DNA of 64,000 bases from Amazonocrinis nigriterrae CENA67 (GTDB taxonomy: Bacteria; Cyanobacteriota; Cyanobacteriia; Cyanobacteriales; Nostocaceae), in assembly GCF_016056305.1 (NCBI RefSeq), contig NZ_JAECZC010000055.1, positions 121,900-185,899 on the forward strand, given 5' to 3'. Numbering within the stretch: position 1 is the first letter of the stretch; every line of letters starts with the position of its first letter. This document shows positions 35,387-43,096 of this stretch, one piece after another. The translations under genes were made by a program, and so were the position numbers. The notes below the pieces were generated by a model that was given only the letters and a program-made list of their open reading frames with translations, did no database searches and was not told the origin of the DNA.

Positions 35387-36043
35387 TTGCTTGACTTACC
35401 AATCCAAAATCCAAAATCTAAAATCCAAAATAATATTACCTTACTTGACTTAGAAACTAGCTTTGGACTGCAATTGGTTGAGGATGAGGAATTTTTTAGA
35501 GAGTGGCAAGATAACTTACCAGAAATTACCAACTCGCAAAGACAACAACTCGACCGAGTTAAGGCAAGTTATGCTAATTTGCTCAAGTATCCTCCTCTAC
35601 TGGAAAATACTGTCAAGATGGTGGTGTTGTCTCCCTTATTGGATTTAGCAGACTTTTATTTATCCCCGTTTCATGTTAAATCTGAAAAATCTGTAGAAGT
35701 TTCTGCTGAAGATGAAGGCGTAACAATCAAAGGTCAAATTGATGTCTTAGTTTTGTTTGAACAGCTAGTAGTAGTAGTCATAGAATCCAAACAAGCAGCA
35801 TTTTCTGTAGAGGTAGGTAAACCACAACTACTAGCTTATATGCTGACATTTTCTAACTCGCATAAACCAATATACGGATTAATCACCAATGGCAATAGTT
35901 TTATTTTTGTGAAATTGCTCAAACAAGAAACGCCAAAATATGCATTGTCTCGCTTATTTTACATCTTCAATCCTGGGAATGATTTGTATACAGTTTTCCG
36001 TGTGTTGAAGCGTCTGGGTGAATTGGCGAGAAATGGCAGTTGA
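35387..36043 (+). CDS. PD-(D/E)XK nuclease-like protein (type I restriction R-subunit fragment type)
   Basis: A 218-residue protein, or about 200 if it starts later. It has no ATG near its beginning; the first possible start is TTG at 35387, inside a duplicated ATCCAAAAT-rich stretch, so the true start is uncertain. The core VTIKGQIDVLVLFEQLVVVV then IESKQAAFSVE shows the Asp ... Glu-x-Lys pattern of PD-(D/E)XK nucleases, and QLLAYMLTFSNSHKPIYGLI follows, as in HsdR N-terminal-like proteins common in cyanobacteria. No helicase or methylase genes are near, so it is not a full restriction system. It may be a stand-alone nuclease or a relic. Confidence 0.7.
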   Translation: MLDLPIQNPKSKIQNNITLLDLETSFGLQLVEDEEFFREWQDNLPEITNSQRQQLDRVKASYANLLKYPPLLENTVKMVVLSPLLDLADFYLSPFHVKSEKSVEVSAEDEGVTIKGQIDVLVLFEQLVVVVIESKQAAFSVEVGKPQLLAYMLTFSNSHKPIYGLITNGNSFIFVKLLKQETPKYALSRLFYIFNPGNDLYTVFRVLKRLGELARNGS

Positions 36044-36144
36044 TTTATCAAGGATGTATTTTAAATTTGTCAAAGTAAATTTAACAAACTTCACATACAG
36101 CTGTTTTTACTTTGTCATAATTACAGTTTGGAACTTTAGCCCTG

Positions 36145-37443
36145 CTACCATTCTGCCAAAGCGATCGCTACTCCTTGTTGCAATTCTGGTGTGAGAGTGG
36201 GATTATTGGCTAATTGCTGTAATTGTTGGAATGCAATTTCTGGTGCTAGTTGCTTGAGGGCGGCGATCGCGTGCAGTTTTACTTGTTGATCTGCATCTGA
36301 CAGTAGTAAAATCAATGGTTCAACCGCTTCAATGTTGCCTAACTGTCCTAAAGACAAAGCGATCGCATTTTTAATACTGGCTATCTTAGTGGCTGGATGT
36401 GACGAACGCAATACCTCCAACAAAACTGCTGCGGCTGGTATGGTTAATTGCGGCTTTTGTACTCGTCCCAGAACTGTGACAATTTCCTGCCAAACTGTTT
36501 CTGAACTACTTTCATGAAGTGCTTGTTGCAAATATTCCAAACTTGATACTGTCTCTACCCAGATTAAAGCGCGGATAACTTCTAATTGTAAATTTATTGG
36601 TGTGTGGGGTGATATTAACACCTGAAATAAGTGCCTAGCAGCGTCATCGCTACCCAAGCGGGAAAGAGCGATCGCTGCGGCACAACAAACCTCAAGATTA
36701 AAATCATACAATCGAGGTTGCAGTTTTGTCACCAAATTTAATTCTGAACACAAGTCAGGGCGAAAACCCAAACCAAGCACAGCTGCGCGTCTGACTGTGG
36801 CAGATAAATCATCTAAAGCGTTTAATAAAACTGGTGGCACACGTTCGTCGTGAAAGTTGCTGAGGGCAGCAATTGCAGCAGCGCGGACTGCTGGTTGTGC
36901 ATCTTGCACTACACTCAACAAAGGCGGGATAATTTCTGTATGCCGGATGGAAAAGAGCGATCGCACTGCCAAAAGTCTGGTATCTTCATCTAGGAGCAGT
37001 TCAGTTAGTGCAGTGATAGCCACAGTATCCATTTGCCCCAAAGCTGTAGCGGCGATGGCTTTGAGTTCTTCATCTTCATTGGTTTTTAGCAATTCCACCA
37101 AAGCGCCTATAGCATCTGGGTGCTGAAACTCACCCAAAGTCCGTGCTGCATACCAACGCACTTCTAATTCTGCATCTTCATCTTCTAAGATATCAATCAG
37201 CGCTGGGATGGCAATGTTACCTAGATAAATCAACACTTTGGCGATATCCCAGCGTTGCTGAAAATCCCCCATTTCTAAAACCCAGAGTGCTAATTCCAGC
37301 AAATATTCTTGATTTTTAACTATCTCTGGATGTTGAGAATCCGCTATGGAAATTAACTGTTGCAAATATGGAATTAGCAATGAACAATTTGCCGCATCAT
37401 GTGCTGCTTGCGCTTGTTCCAAAAGCTGCTTGATATTACTCAT
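36145..37443 (-). CDS. HEAT-repeat protein
   Basis: A 432-residue protein made almost wholly of about ten HEAT/PBS-lyase-type repeats: ALIDILEDEDAELEVRWYAA, ALVELLKTNEDEELKAIAAT, ALTELLLDEDTRLLAVRSL, PLLSVVQDAQPAVRAAAIAA and so on to PLILLLSDADQQVKLHAIAA. No catalytic domain, membrane helix or signal peptide. Related cyanobacterial proteins include phycobilin lyases and scaffolds, but the lyase subfamilies (CpcE/F, NblB) have features I cannot confirm here, and no phycobiliprotein genes are near. A protein-binding scaffold is the safest reading. The ATG at 37443 is clear. It is convergent with the plus-strand gene ending at 36043. Confidence 0.85.
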   Translation of the reverse strand: MSNIKQLLEQAQAAHDAANCSLLIPYLQQLISIADSQHPEIVKNQEYLLELALWVLEMGDFQQRWDIAKVLIYLGNIAIPALIDILEDEDAELEVRWYAARTLGEFQHPDAIGALVELLKTNEDEELKAIAATALGQMDTVAITALTELLLDEDTRLLAVRSLFSIRHTEIIPPLLSVVQDAQPAVRAAAIAALSNFHDERVPPVLLNALDDLSATVRRAAVLGLGFRPDLCSELNLVTKLQPRLYDFNLEVCCAAAIALSRLGSDDAARHLFQVLISPHTPINLQLEVIRALIWVETVSSLEYLQQALHESSSETVWQEIVTVLGRVQKPQLTIPAAAVLLEVLRSSHPATKIASIKNAIALSLGQLGNIEAVEPLILLLSDADQQVKLHAIAALKQLAPEIAFQQLQQLANNPTLTPELQQGVAIALAEW

Positions 37444-37553
37444 GATGCCCGAAAATCATCAAATTGCATCCAATAATAACATTGTTACATTATACAACGG
37501 CAATCGAGCAAGAACTTATACCATTTCACGAAATACCTGATAAAGATACATCA

Positions 37554-37621
37554 GTAGGGGTGTACAGCTGTACGCCCCGGAGAGCCGATTCATATGTTGC
37601 AAATATTTTTGCAAATAGTAT
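37554..37621. repeat. 68-bp dispersed palindromic repeat, copy 1
   Basis: Shares 62 of 68 bases with 56629-56696, without gaps. The core GTACAGCTGTAC is a perfect palindrome extended to nearly 22 bp by flanking G and C runs, followed by CCGGAGAG and a TTGCAAATATTTTTGCAAAT-like stretch. Intergenic in both places; function unknown. Confidence 0.85.
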
Positions 37622-37699
37622 CAGCTACAATATGTACAGATATGACTGAAGTAAACATGATTTAACAGCTATTATTAACTAGTATAAATTTAAATAATT

Positions 37700-37903
37700 A
37701 TGAATATCAAAGTAGTATTAGAACCAAGTGATGAAGGTGGTTATACAGTTTTTGTTCCCTCACTTCCAGGTTGTATCAGTGAAGGAGAAACTATCGAAGA
37801 ATCACTAGAAAATATTCAAGAGTCAATACTGCTTTATCTGGAACCATTGGAAGAAGAATTGATAATTGAAGAGGGAGCTATAGTAAGGGAATTAGTGCTG
37901 TAA
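37700..37903 (+). CDS. hicB: HicB-type antitoxin
   Basis: A 67-residue protein: MNIKVVLEPSDEGGYTVFVP then SLPGCISEGETIEESLENIQ. The 'GGYTVFVPSLPGCxSEGET' block is the signature of the short HicB family (partial RNase H fold), and the acidic C-terminus completes the family length of small stand-alone antitoxins. It has no added DNA-binding domain, so promoter control may depend on another domain or on the complex. The toxin gene follows at once in another frame. It should bind and block HicA. Confidence 0.88.
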   Translation: MNIKVVLEPSDEGGYTVFVPSLPGCISEGETIEESLENIQESILLYLEPLEEELIIEEGAIVRELVL

Positions 37904-37917
37904 CTAGAGTTCTCAGT

Positions 37918-38127
37918 CTGTCATACATTGAGATTATTGCAGCATTAGAGCGAGATGGATGGATATTTGTACGCCAACAAGGTAGTCACATCAGACTGCA
38001 AAAACAAATTTCAGATGAGGTTTTGAAGTTGACTGTTCCTGCTCATCGGCCAGTTAAGCGTACAACATTAGCTAAAATTTTAAAACAAGCTCAAATAGAT
38101 TTAGACCGATTTTTAGAACTGTTGTAA
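37918..38127 (+). CDS. hicA: HicA-type mRNA interferase toxin (start codon uncertain)
   Basis: A short frame just after hicB codes for about 70 residues: SYIEIIAALERDGWIFVRQQ, then GSHIRLQKQI with the catalytic His of HicA, LKLTVPAHRPVKRTTLAKIL and QIDLDRFLELL to the stop at 38125-38127. It fits the HicA family (double-stranded RNA-binding-like, His in GSH). There is no ATG or GTG before the conserved start region in this frame: candidates are CTG at 37918 (used here), ATT at 37891, which would overlap hicB, or ATT at 37927. Start codon loss by mutation is possible, and would make it a silent toxin. The coordinates of the N-terminus are thus tentative. Confidence 0.75.
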   Translation: MSYIEIIAALERDGWIFVRQQGSHIRLQKQISDEVLKLTVPAHRPVKRTTLAKILKQAQIDLDRFLELL

Positions 38128-38220
38128 TCAATGACTAGGAGCTATCGTTACGGCAACAAGTTGATTGATAAGTTTTGCTTAAGCTGTGGTAACGACAACA
38201 TAAGCGTTTGCCACAAACAG

Positions 38221-38404
38221 AACAACGTTTCTAACGAACGGGACGACGTTTCTAACGAACGGGATGACGTTCCTAACAAACGGCATGATGTTTCTAACGA
38301 ACGGGATGACGTTTCTAACCAACGGCATGATGTTCCTAACAAACGGGATGACGTTCCTAACCAACGGCACGAGGTTCCTAACAAACGGGATAACATTTGT
38401 AACG
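38221..38404. repeat. 21-bp minisatellite, eight full units
   Basis: Eight tandem 21-bp units (38221-38388) plus a partial unit, consensus GATGACGTTYCTAACRAACGG with mixed changes among units. As 21 is a multiple of three and lacks stops, several frames stay open: on the plus strand a frame of 102 codons (38131-38439) reads as heptapeptides DDVSNER / HDVPNKR. It starts three bases after hicA stop. Whether it is translated is unknown; I list it as repeat and not as gene. Confidence 0.9.
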
Positions 38405-38422
38405 TCGCTGCTGCAAAAGTGG

Positions 38423-38743
38423 TTAAATTCTTCTTGTGAAAAGGATTTTCTTTAAGCTTTGCTTTGCACGAGTAGCAATATTATGCTGATGCCAAGCTTG
38501 ATAGAAGTCGGGGTAAGGCAAATTCTGGGCGCAATTCCAAATCACATTGTAGCAATGATAATCCAATCGCCAATAACCACTTAAAGCTTTGACTACCTCA
38601 ATGCGATGTTTATTATCCTGTAAAATTTCCCCTAAGCTTTTTGCTACCTGCCAACGGGTGTCGTCATCCACATGATTTGATTGCAGCAGGTGTACTAAGG
38701 CTGCGATCGCAGTCACAACAGCCGTCAGTGTCACAGGTTCCAT
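38423..38743 (-). CDS. Small protein resembling the tail region of cyanobacterial NACHT/HEAT proteins
   Basis: A 106-residue protein starting MEPVTLTAVVTAIAALVHLL, a hydrophobic helix like the N-terminal helix of many effector-associated domains. Then comes DDDTRWQVAKSLGEILQDN, a HEAT-like helix pair, and the phrase LPYPDFYQAWHQ, which I know from C-termini of cyanobacterial NACHT and NB-ARC-type proteins. Here these parts stand alone, without ATPase. It may be a decayed piece of such a gene or a true small partner. Its C-terminus ends next to the minisatellite. Promoter and function unknown. Confidence 0.5.
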   Translation of the reverse strand: MEPVTLTAVVTAIAALVHLLQSNHVDDDTRWQVAKSLGEILQDNKHRIEVVKALSGYWRLDYHCYNVIWNCAQNLPYPDFYQAWHQHNIATRAKQSLKKILFTRRI

Positions 38744-38800
38744 TTCACTACAAAGTCAATATATGTACAGATATTATTACGCAGCTGACTGGAAAATACT

Positions 38801-38852
38801 CTGTGCCTTTGTGGTTCAAGATTTTTCACCACCAAGGCACAAAGGCACAAAG
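38801..38852. repeat. Palindromic CTTTGTGGT-type repeat
   Basis: GTGCCTTTGTGGT faces ACCAAGGCACAAAGGCAC across a short spacer with T5. It belongs to a family of hairpin-forming intergenic repeats with copies at 39219-39342 and 45860-45920. It may act as a transcription terminator. Confidence 0.7.
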
Positions 38853-38908
38853 AGAAAAGCTGTAGAAGTGTAAAAATATATATGTAAAGTTTATTTGCAA
38901 AATCACTT

Positions 38909-39193
38909 ATGCCGAAAGCAATTTGGAATGGCGCAGTTTTAGCCGAAAGCGATAATACCGTGGTTGTGGAAGGCAACCATTATTTCCCTGCTGACACCAT
39001 TAACAAGGAATACTTTAAAGACAGTAATACTCACACCACCTGTCCCTGGAAAGGTGTTGCCAGCTACTACAGCATTGAAGTTGATGGACAAGTCAACAAA
39101 GATGCAGCTTGGTACTATCCCAGCACCAAGGAAAAAGCTAAGAATATCGAAGGTTACGTGGCTTTCTGGAAGGGCGTAAAAGTCGAAGCTTAA
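38909..39193 (+). CDS. DUF427 family protein
   Basis: A 94-residue protein covering the whole DUF427 fold: MPKAIWNGAVLAESDNTVVV, EGNHYFPADTINKEYF, THTTCPWKGVASYYSIEVDG and KDAAWYYPSTKEKAKNIEGY then VAFWKGVKVEA. The 'TxCPWKGxAxYY' motif and 'AWYYPxP' phrase are the family signature. Structure is a small beta-rich barrel; role unknown, though members are widespread. ATG at 38909. It is flanked on both sides by palindromic repeats that may insulate it transcriptionally. Confidence 0.92.
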   Translation: MPKAIWNGAVLAESDNTVVVEGNHYFPADTINKEYFKDSNTHTTCPWKGVASYYSIEVDGQVNKDAAWYYPSTKEKAKNIEGYVAFWKGVKVEA

Positions 39194-39218
39194 TAAAGCA
39201 GTAGCCCGATGCATTTTT

Positions 39219-39342
39219 CTTAGTGTCTTAGTGTCTTTGTGGTAAAAAATTTACTTTTAAACCGCCCTTCGGGTTCGCCAGTTCCCCATCTCGGCAGAAG
39301 CCAAGACGGGGACTGGACTCACCAAGGCACAAAGACACCAAG
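39219..39342. repeat. Palindromic repeat flanking a GC-rich insert
   Basis: TTAGTGTCTTTGTGGT at the left end mirrors ACCAAGGCACAAAGACACCAAG at the right. Between them lies a second, GC-rich hairpin near 39265-39315 (CCAGTTCCCC against GGGGACTGG, and GCCCTTCGGG). The interior phrase resembles that at 53980-54035. Looks like one repeat inserted in another. Confidence 0.6.
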
Positions 39343-39451
39343 GTAAAGAAGAACATAACAAATATCAAATGTCTTTTTCTATACGCCCTACTCCATGTCT
39401 GTAATGATATCCTCACCAATGAATGCTAGACTCCAATCACAGGAAGAATAA

Positions 39452-40738
39452 ATGTCCGCTACCAATTCATCACCGCAGTTGCAAAGAGAGTTAGGGGTTT
39501 TTGGTGCAACCCTGATGGGACTGGGTTCGATTGTCGGTACGGGTGTATTTGTCAGTATTGGCATTGCTGCGGGAATTGCTGGGCCTGCGGTAATTTTAGC
39601 AGTGGCTATTGGTGCGATCGTTGCTACTTGCAATGGACTTAATAGCGCTCAGTTGGCAGCTAATCATGCAGTCAGTGGAGGCACTTATGAATATGGTTAT
39701 AAATATCTCACTCCCGCTTTCGGTTTTACAGCTGGCTGGATGTTTTTGGTAGCAAAAACAGCCTCGGCTGCAACTGCGGCTTTGGGTTTTGCTGGCTACT
39801 TACTCAACATTGCAGGCGTGAGTGCCAATTGGGTTGTGCCAATAGCTTTGTTGGCTGTAATAATTATGACATTGATAGTGTTGAGCGGTATCCGCCGCTC
39901 TAATCTTGCTAACACTGTGATTGTGTCGGCAACGCTGCTATCTTTAGGATTCTTTATCCTGGTATGTTTGCCCCGTGTGACGGTGGTGGGTATTGACAAT
40001 TTGACACCTTTTTTCACCAGTTCGCCAGGGGCAATACTTCATGCTAGCGCTTTGATGTTTGTTGCCTACACAGGTTATGGTCGCATTGCCACTATGGGAG
40101 AAGAAGCACGTTCTCCCAGAAAGACCATACCCCAAGCGATGATTGTCTGTTTGCTATTAACAATGTTACTTTACATCGCCGTGGCAACCGTTGGCATTGG
40201 GGCTGTGGGGGTGGATGTTTTAAGCAACGCCACAGGACAGGCAAAAGCGGCTCCTTTGGAAGTAGCAGTCCGTAGCGTTGCGGGTTCGAGTGCTGCTTTG
40301 GTGTTAGCTGTTGGGGCGATGACGGCAATGTTGGGTGTATTGTTGAACTTGATTCTGGGTTTATCCCGCGTGTTGTTGGCAATGGGACGGCGTGGGGATG
40401 CTCCCAGATTTTTAGCACGTTTGAATCAACAACAGACATCTCCATACTGGGCTGTGATAGTAGTCGGGGGAGCGATCGTTGCTTTGGTATTATTAGGCAA
40501 CGTAAAAACTACATGGTCGTTTAGCGCCTTTAGTGTCTTAATTTACTACGCAGTTACCAATTTAGCAGCTTTGCGTCTTTCCCCATCTGAACGACTTTAT
40601 CCTGTGTGGGTGGGTTGGATAGGTCTGATATCTTGCCTGTTCCTGGCTTTTTGGGTTGAGTCTGCTATCTGGCAAGTGGGTCTAGGGTTAATTGTAGCCG
40701 GCTTAATCTGGCACAAAGTACAACGTGCTGTGTCTTGA
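39452..40738 (+). CDS. APC-family amino acid permease
   Basis: A 428-residue transporter with about twelve membrane helices. It starts MSATNSSPQLQRELGVFGAT; ATG at 39452 has AGGAAG eight bases before it. The signature is LMGLGSIVGTGVFVSIGIAA (helix 1 broken at G-S-I-V-G-T-G, the substrate-binding turn) and GGTYEYGYKYLTPAFGFTAG (helix 3 region); FVAYTGYGRIATMGEEARSP then RKTIPQAMIVC is the helix 6-7 loop. These features fit the amino acid/polyamine/organocation family, secondary active importers in the plasma membrane. Substrate cannot be told. It stands alone between repeat regions. Confidence 0.92.
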   Translation: MSATNSSPQLQRELGVFGATLMGLGSIVGTGVFVSIGIAAGIAGPAVILAVAIGAIVATCNGLNSAQLAANHAVSGGTYEYGYKYLTPAFGFTAGWMFLVAKTASAATAALGFAGYLLNIAGVSANWVVPIALLAVIIMTLIVLSGIRRSNLANTVIVSATLLSLGFFILVCLPRVTVVGIDNLTPFFTSSPGAILHASALMFVAYTGYGRIATMGEEARSPRKTIPQAMIVCLLLTMLLYIAVATVGIGAVGVDVLSNATGQAKAAPLEVAVRSVAGSSAALVLAVGAMTAMLGVLLNLILGLSRVLLAMGRRGDAPRFLARLNQQQTSPYWAVIVVGGAIVALVLLGNVKTTWSFSAFSVLIYYAVTNLAALRLSPSERLYPVWVGWIGLISCLFLAFWVESAIWQVGLGLIVAGLIWHKVQRAVS

Positions 40739-40780
40739 GTCAGCAGGGGAGATGGAAGGATGGGGGATGGGGAGAATAAC

Positions 40781-40822
40781 TAATGACAACTGACAACTAA
40801 CAACTGACAACTGACAACTGAC
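40781..40822. repeat. ACTGACA heptamer array
   Basis: About six copies of ACTGACA/ACTAACA downstream of the permease gene. Same family as 4768-4794 and 41154-41246. Confidence 0.85.
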
Positions 40823-40938
40823 CACAGTAAATCTAATAAAAATATAAAATTACTTACTTATCTATCCACAGTAAGACGTAGTAATTTCCTAGTTTTTAGA
40901 AATTAGAGTAGGAGTTGCCAAACTACTCGAACACAAAA

Positions 40939-41157
40939 ATGATTTTTTGTCAAGATAAAGAACAATTATTACATACGCAGTTGGTGAAATATGGCATACA
41001 TTACCGCAAAGCTGCCAAAGTAGCAAAAATCATCGCATCTGGTTGTCCAGATGAGCTTTTGACTGATGAAGAAATACAACTCACTCAAGAAGTTTGTCGA
41101 GAGTGGTTAAAGCAACGCCAGCGCTTAGATTCTATCGAAGCAAACATTCATTGGTGA
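40939..41157 (+). CDS. Short hypothetical protein
   Basis: A 72-residue soluble protein beginning MIFCQDKEQLLHTQLVKYGI and continuing RKAAKVAKIIASGCPDELLT and DEEIQLTQEVCREWLKQRQR. It looks alpha-helical and charged with normal codon use, so it is probably real. A TTG at 40915 preceded by GGAG would add eight residues but has no spacing for a ribosome site. No family recognised. Its stop codon lies in the next repeat array, and no partner gene is close. Confidence 0.55.
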   Translation: MIFCQDKEQLLHTQLVKYGIHYRKAAKVAKIIASGCPDELLTDEEIQLTQEVCREWLKQRQRLDSIEANIHW

Positions 41158-41246
41158 CTGATGACTGCTGACTAATGACTGACGACTGACAACTGCTGGC
41201 TGACAACTGACCACTGATCACTGACTACTGACAACTGACAACTGAT
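41154..41246. repeat. Long ACTGACA-type heptamer array
   Basis: About thirteen imperfect copies of a TGACTGA/ACTGACA heptamer, starting at the stop codon of the short hypothetical gene. One of the two longest arrays in the window. Confidence 0.88.
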
Positions 41247-41365
41247 ACTAATTTGCTGCAAAGAAAAATAGCATCTCAAAATAGAGAAGATGGGAAAATA
41301 ACGTCCCCCTCATCCCCCTTATCTCCCTCATCTTCCTTATCCCCAGCCACGGGATTCTTTGCAGC

Positions 41366-41608
41366 TTATTTGTGCTTTTGGTTAGCATCCTTGATTAACT
41401 GAGCCATCGATTTTAGAAGAATATTACAAAAATAGGACATAGCTAAAATCACGGCTACTGCAACGCCTCCCTGCATCAATACAGGGATGATGCTTTCTCC
41501 AGCCATTGGAGAGGAGTTAGTTGGATTGGCAGAGACGAGAATAGTCTGGTCTTCAAATTGTCCTGATTGCAAGGAGTTTACAGCTATACAGCCTTGATTT
41601 AGTTCCAT
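41366..41608 (-). CDS. Small single-helix membrane protein
   Basis: An 80-residue protein: MELNQGCIAVNSLQSGQFED, then a linker, ESIIPVLMQGGVAVAVILAM and SYFCNILLKSMAQLIKDANQ to the end. One membrane helix covers about residues 45-66. The N-terminal part is polar and the tail basic. ATG at 41608 is preceded by AGGATG. Not recognised. It is divergent from the AAA-type ATPase gene that starts at 41783, with 174 bp between them, so the two could share a control region; a functional link is only a guess. Confidence 0.6.
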   Translation of the reverse strand: MELNQGCIAVNSLQSGQFEDQTILVSANPTNSSPMAGESIIPVLMQGGVAVAVILAMSYFCNILLKSMAQLIKDANQKHK

Positions 41609-41782
41609 ATTACATCCTGCCTAAACATGATAAATATGACTTTAGCATGACTTTAGCTAAGTTAGTCTGCTAAGGCATGTAAAAAATGAATAAAATACTT
41701 GTATAAGCTCTAAAAGTCTGAAAAAACAAGTAAAATAAAGTTAGTTATGAATGGTTAGTAGATTTATATCCCTCAGATCACC

Positions 41783-43096
41783 ATGAATTTTGAAGAAACA
41801 CGCAAGGTTGTAGAGGCAGCAATTCAGGAACATGAACACAGACACCTGACTGATGTCGAATTAACCATACTTCGAGGCTCTTGGGAGGGTCAGACTTATG
41901 ATGAAATGGCAAAAAGCTCCATGTATGAGGCTAGTTACCTCAAGGGAGATGCTGGGCACAAGTTCTGGAAGTTACTAACAGAGGTGTTAGGAGAACCGGT
42001 AAGTAAAAGGAATTTTCGCGCAGTAGTGGAGCGATCGCAATTCTCCCACAAAGTCGCTACGTCGGTGCGATCGCTAAACCTGACTTATACCATGAAATAT
42101 GTGCAGCATCCCCGCCTTGAAACCTTGTGTCAACAGGAAATTTTACAGCCTGGTTCCTTGCTGAAAATCAAAGCACCTCCGAAAATGGGTAAAACTCTGC
42201 ATTTGTCCATGCTGATTAATTATGCAGAAAAAGTTCAAGGTTACAGAGCAGTTGATTTGAAATTGCGGTTAGCAGAGAAAGCAGATTTTGAAAACTTAGA
42301 TAAATTCTTGCGGTGGTTTTGTAGCAGTATTACTCAGATGCTTAACCAGGAACTAGATCACAAAATAGATGAGCATTGGAATCAGCAACTTGGTAACAGC
42401 AAACTGAAATGCATGAAATATTTTGAAGATTATCTATTGAATGAAAATGAGCCTCCCTTAGTCTTAGGCTTGGATGATGTAGACCGGGTTTTTCAAAATC
42501 CCGAAATTGCTGGAGACTTTTTTAATATGCTGCGAAGCTGGCATGAAAAGGCTAGAACTCGTGAGATTTGGGGAAGGTTTCGTTTAATAGTAACTTATAC
42601 AGAATACACTTTATTAGATATCACTAACTCACCATTTTACAATGTTGGCGAAGAAATAGAGTTACCAGAATTGAGTGCAGACCAGATAAAAGATTTGGCA
42701 AATATGTATGAGCTTGATTGGAATGATGATCAAGTTAATCTGTTAATGAACATGGTAGGAGGGCATCCATATTTAGTAAGGGAAGCTATTGAGCATGTTC
42801 AACGTTGGGGTATGCAGTTGGAAGAAATTTTAAAAATCGCACCTACAGAAGCAGGAATCTATAGTGAATTTCTACAAGAAAATCTCTGGAATTTACAGCA
42901 AAATTTAGTCAAGTATCCAGAAATGAATCAAGCACTAAAACAGTTAGTGACAGTAAATAGTCCAGTGAAATTAGAGTCAAATTTAGCTTCAAAATTATAT
43001 GAAATCGGATTAGTAAAACGTCAAGGCAATGATGTAGAACCACGTTGTCAGTTATATCGTCTGTATTTTCAAGAACGTCTGAAAGATACACAATGA
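41783..43096 (+). CDS. AAA-like (AAA_35) ATPase with vMAP-type N-terminal domain
   Basis: A 437-residue protein. Residues 1 to ~90 match the helical N-terminal domain of vWA-MoxR-associated proteins (vMAP): [40 protein letters not shown] and [21 protein letters not shown] linker leads to an AAA_35-type ATPase: Walker [17 protein letters not shown] (about 129-144), Walker [15 protein letters not shown] (about 222-235), and the sensor-like [15 protein letters not shown]. vMAP domains occur in regulated NTPase conflict and signalling systems. The next gene overlaps by ATGA and bears a related ATPase, so both are made together. In this protein the ATPase has no evident effector. Role, perhaps regulation of the partner, is inference. 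Confidence 0.85.
   Translation: MNFEETRKVVEAAIQEHEHRHLTDVELTILRGSWEGQTYDEMAKSSMYEASYLKGDAGHKFWKLLTEVLGEPVSKRNFRAVVERSQFSHKVATSVRSLNLTYTMKYVQHPRLETLCQQEILQPGSLLKIKAPPKMGKTLHLSMLINYAEKVQGYRAVDLKLRLAEKADFENLDKFLRWFCSSITQMLNQELDHKIDEHWNQQLGNSKLKCMKYFEDYLLNENEPPLVLGLDDVDRVFQNPEIAGDFFNMLRSWHEKARTREIWGRFRLIVTYTEYTLLDITNSPFYNVGEEIELPELSADQIKDLANMYELDWNDDQVNLLMNMVGGHPYLVREAIEHVQRWGMQLEEILKIAPTEAGIYSEFLQENLWNLQQNLVKYPEMNQALKQLVTVNSPVKLESNLASKLYEIGLVKRQGNDVEPRCQLYRLYFQERLKDTQ

Noticed and set aside
38148..38455. Several further frames through the 21-bp minisatellite on both strands
   Set aside because: Open frames are a by-product of a stop-free repeat with a length divisible by three.
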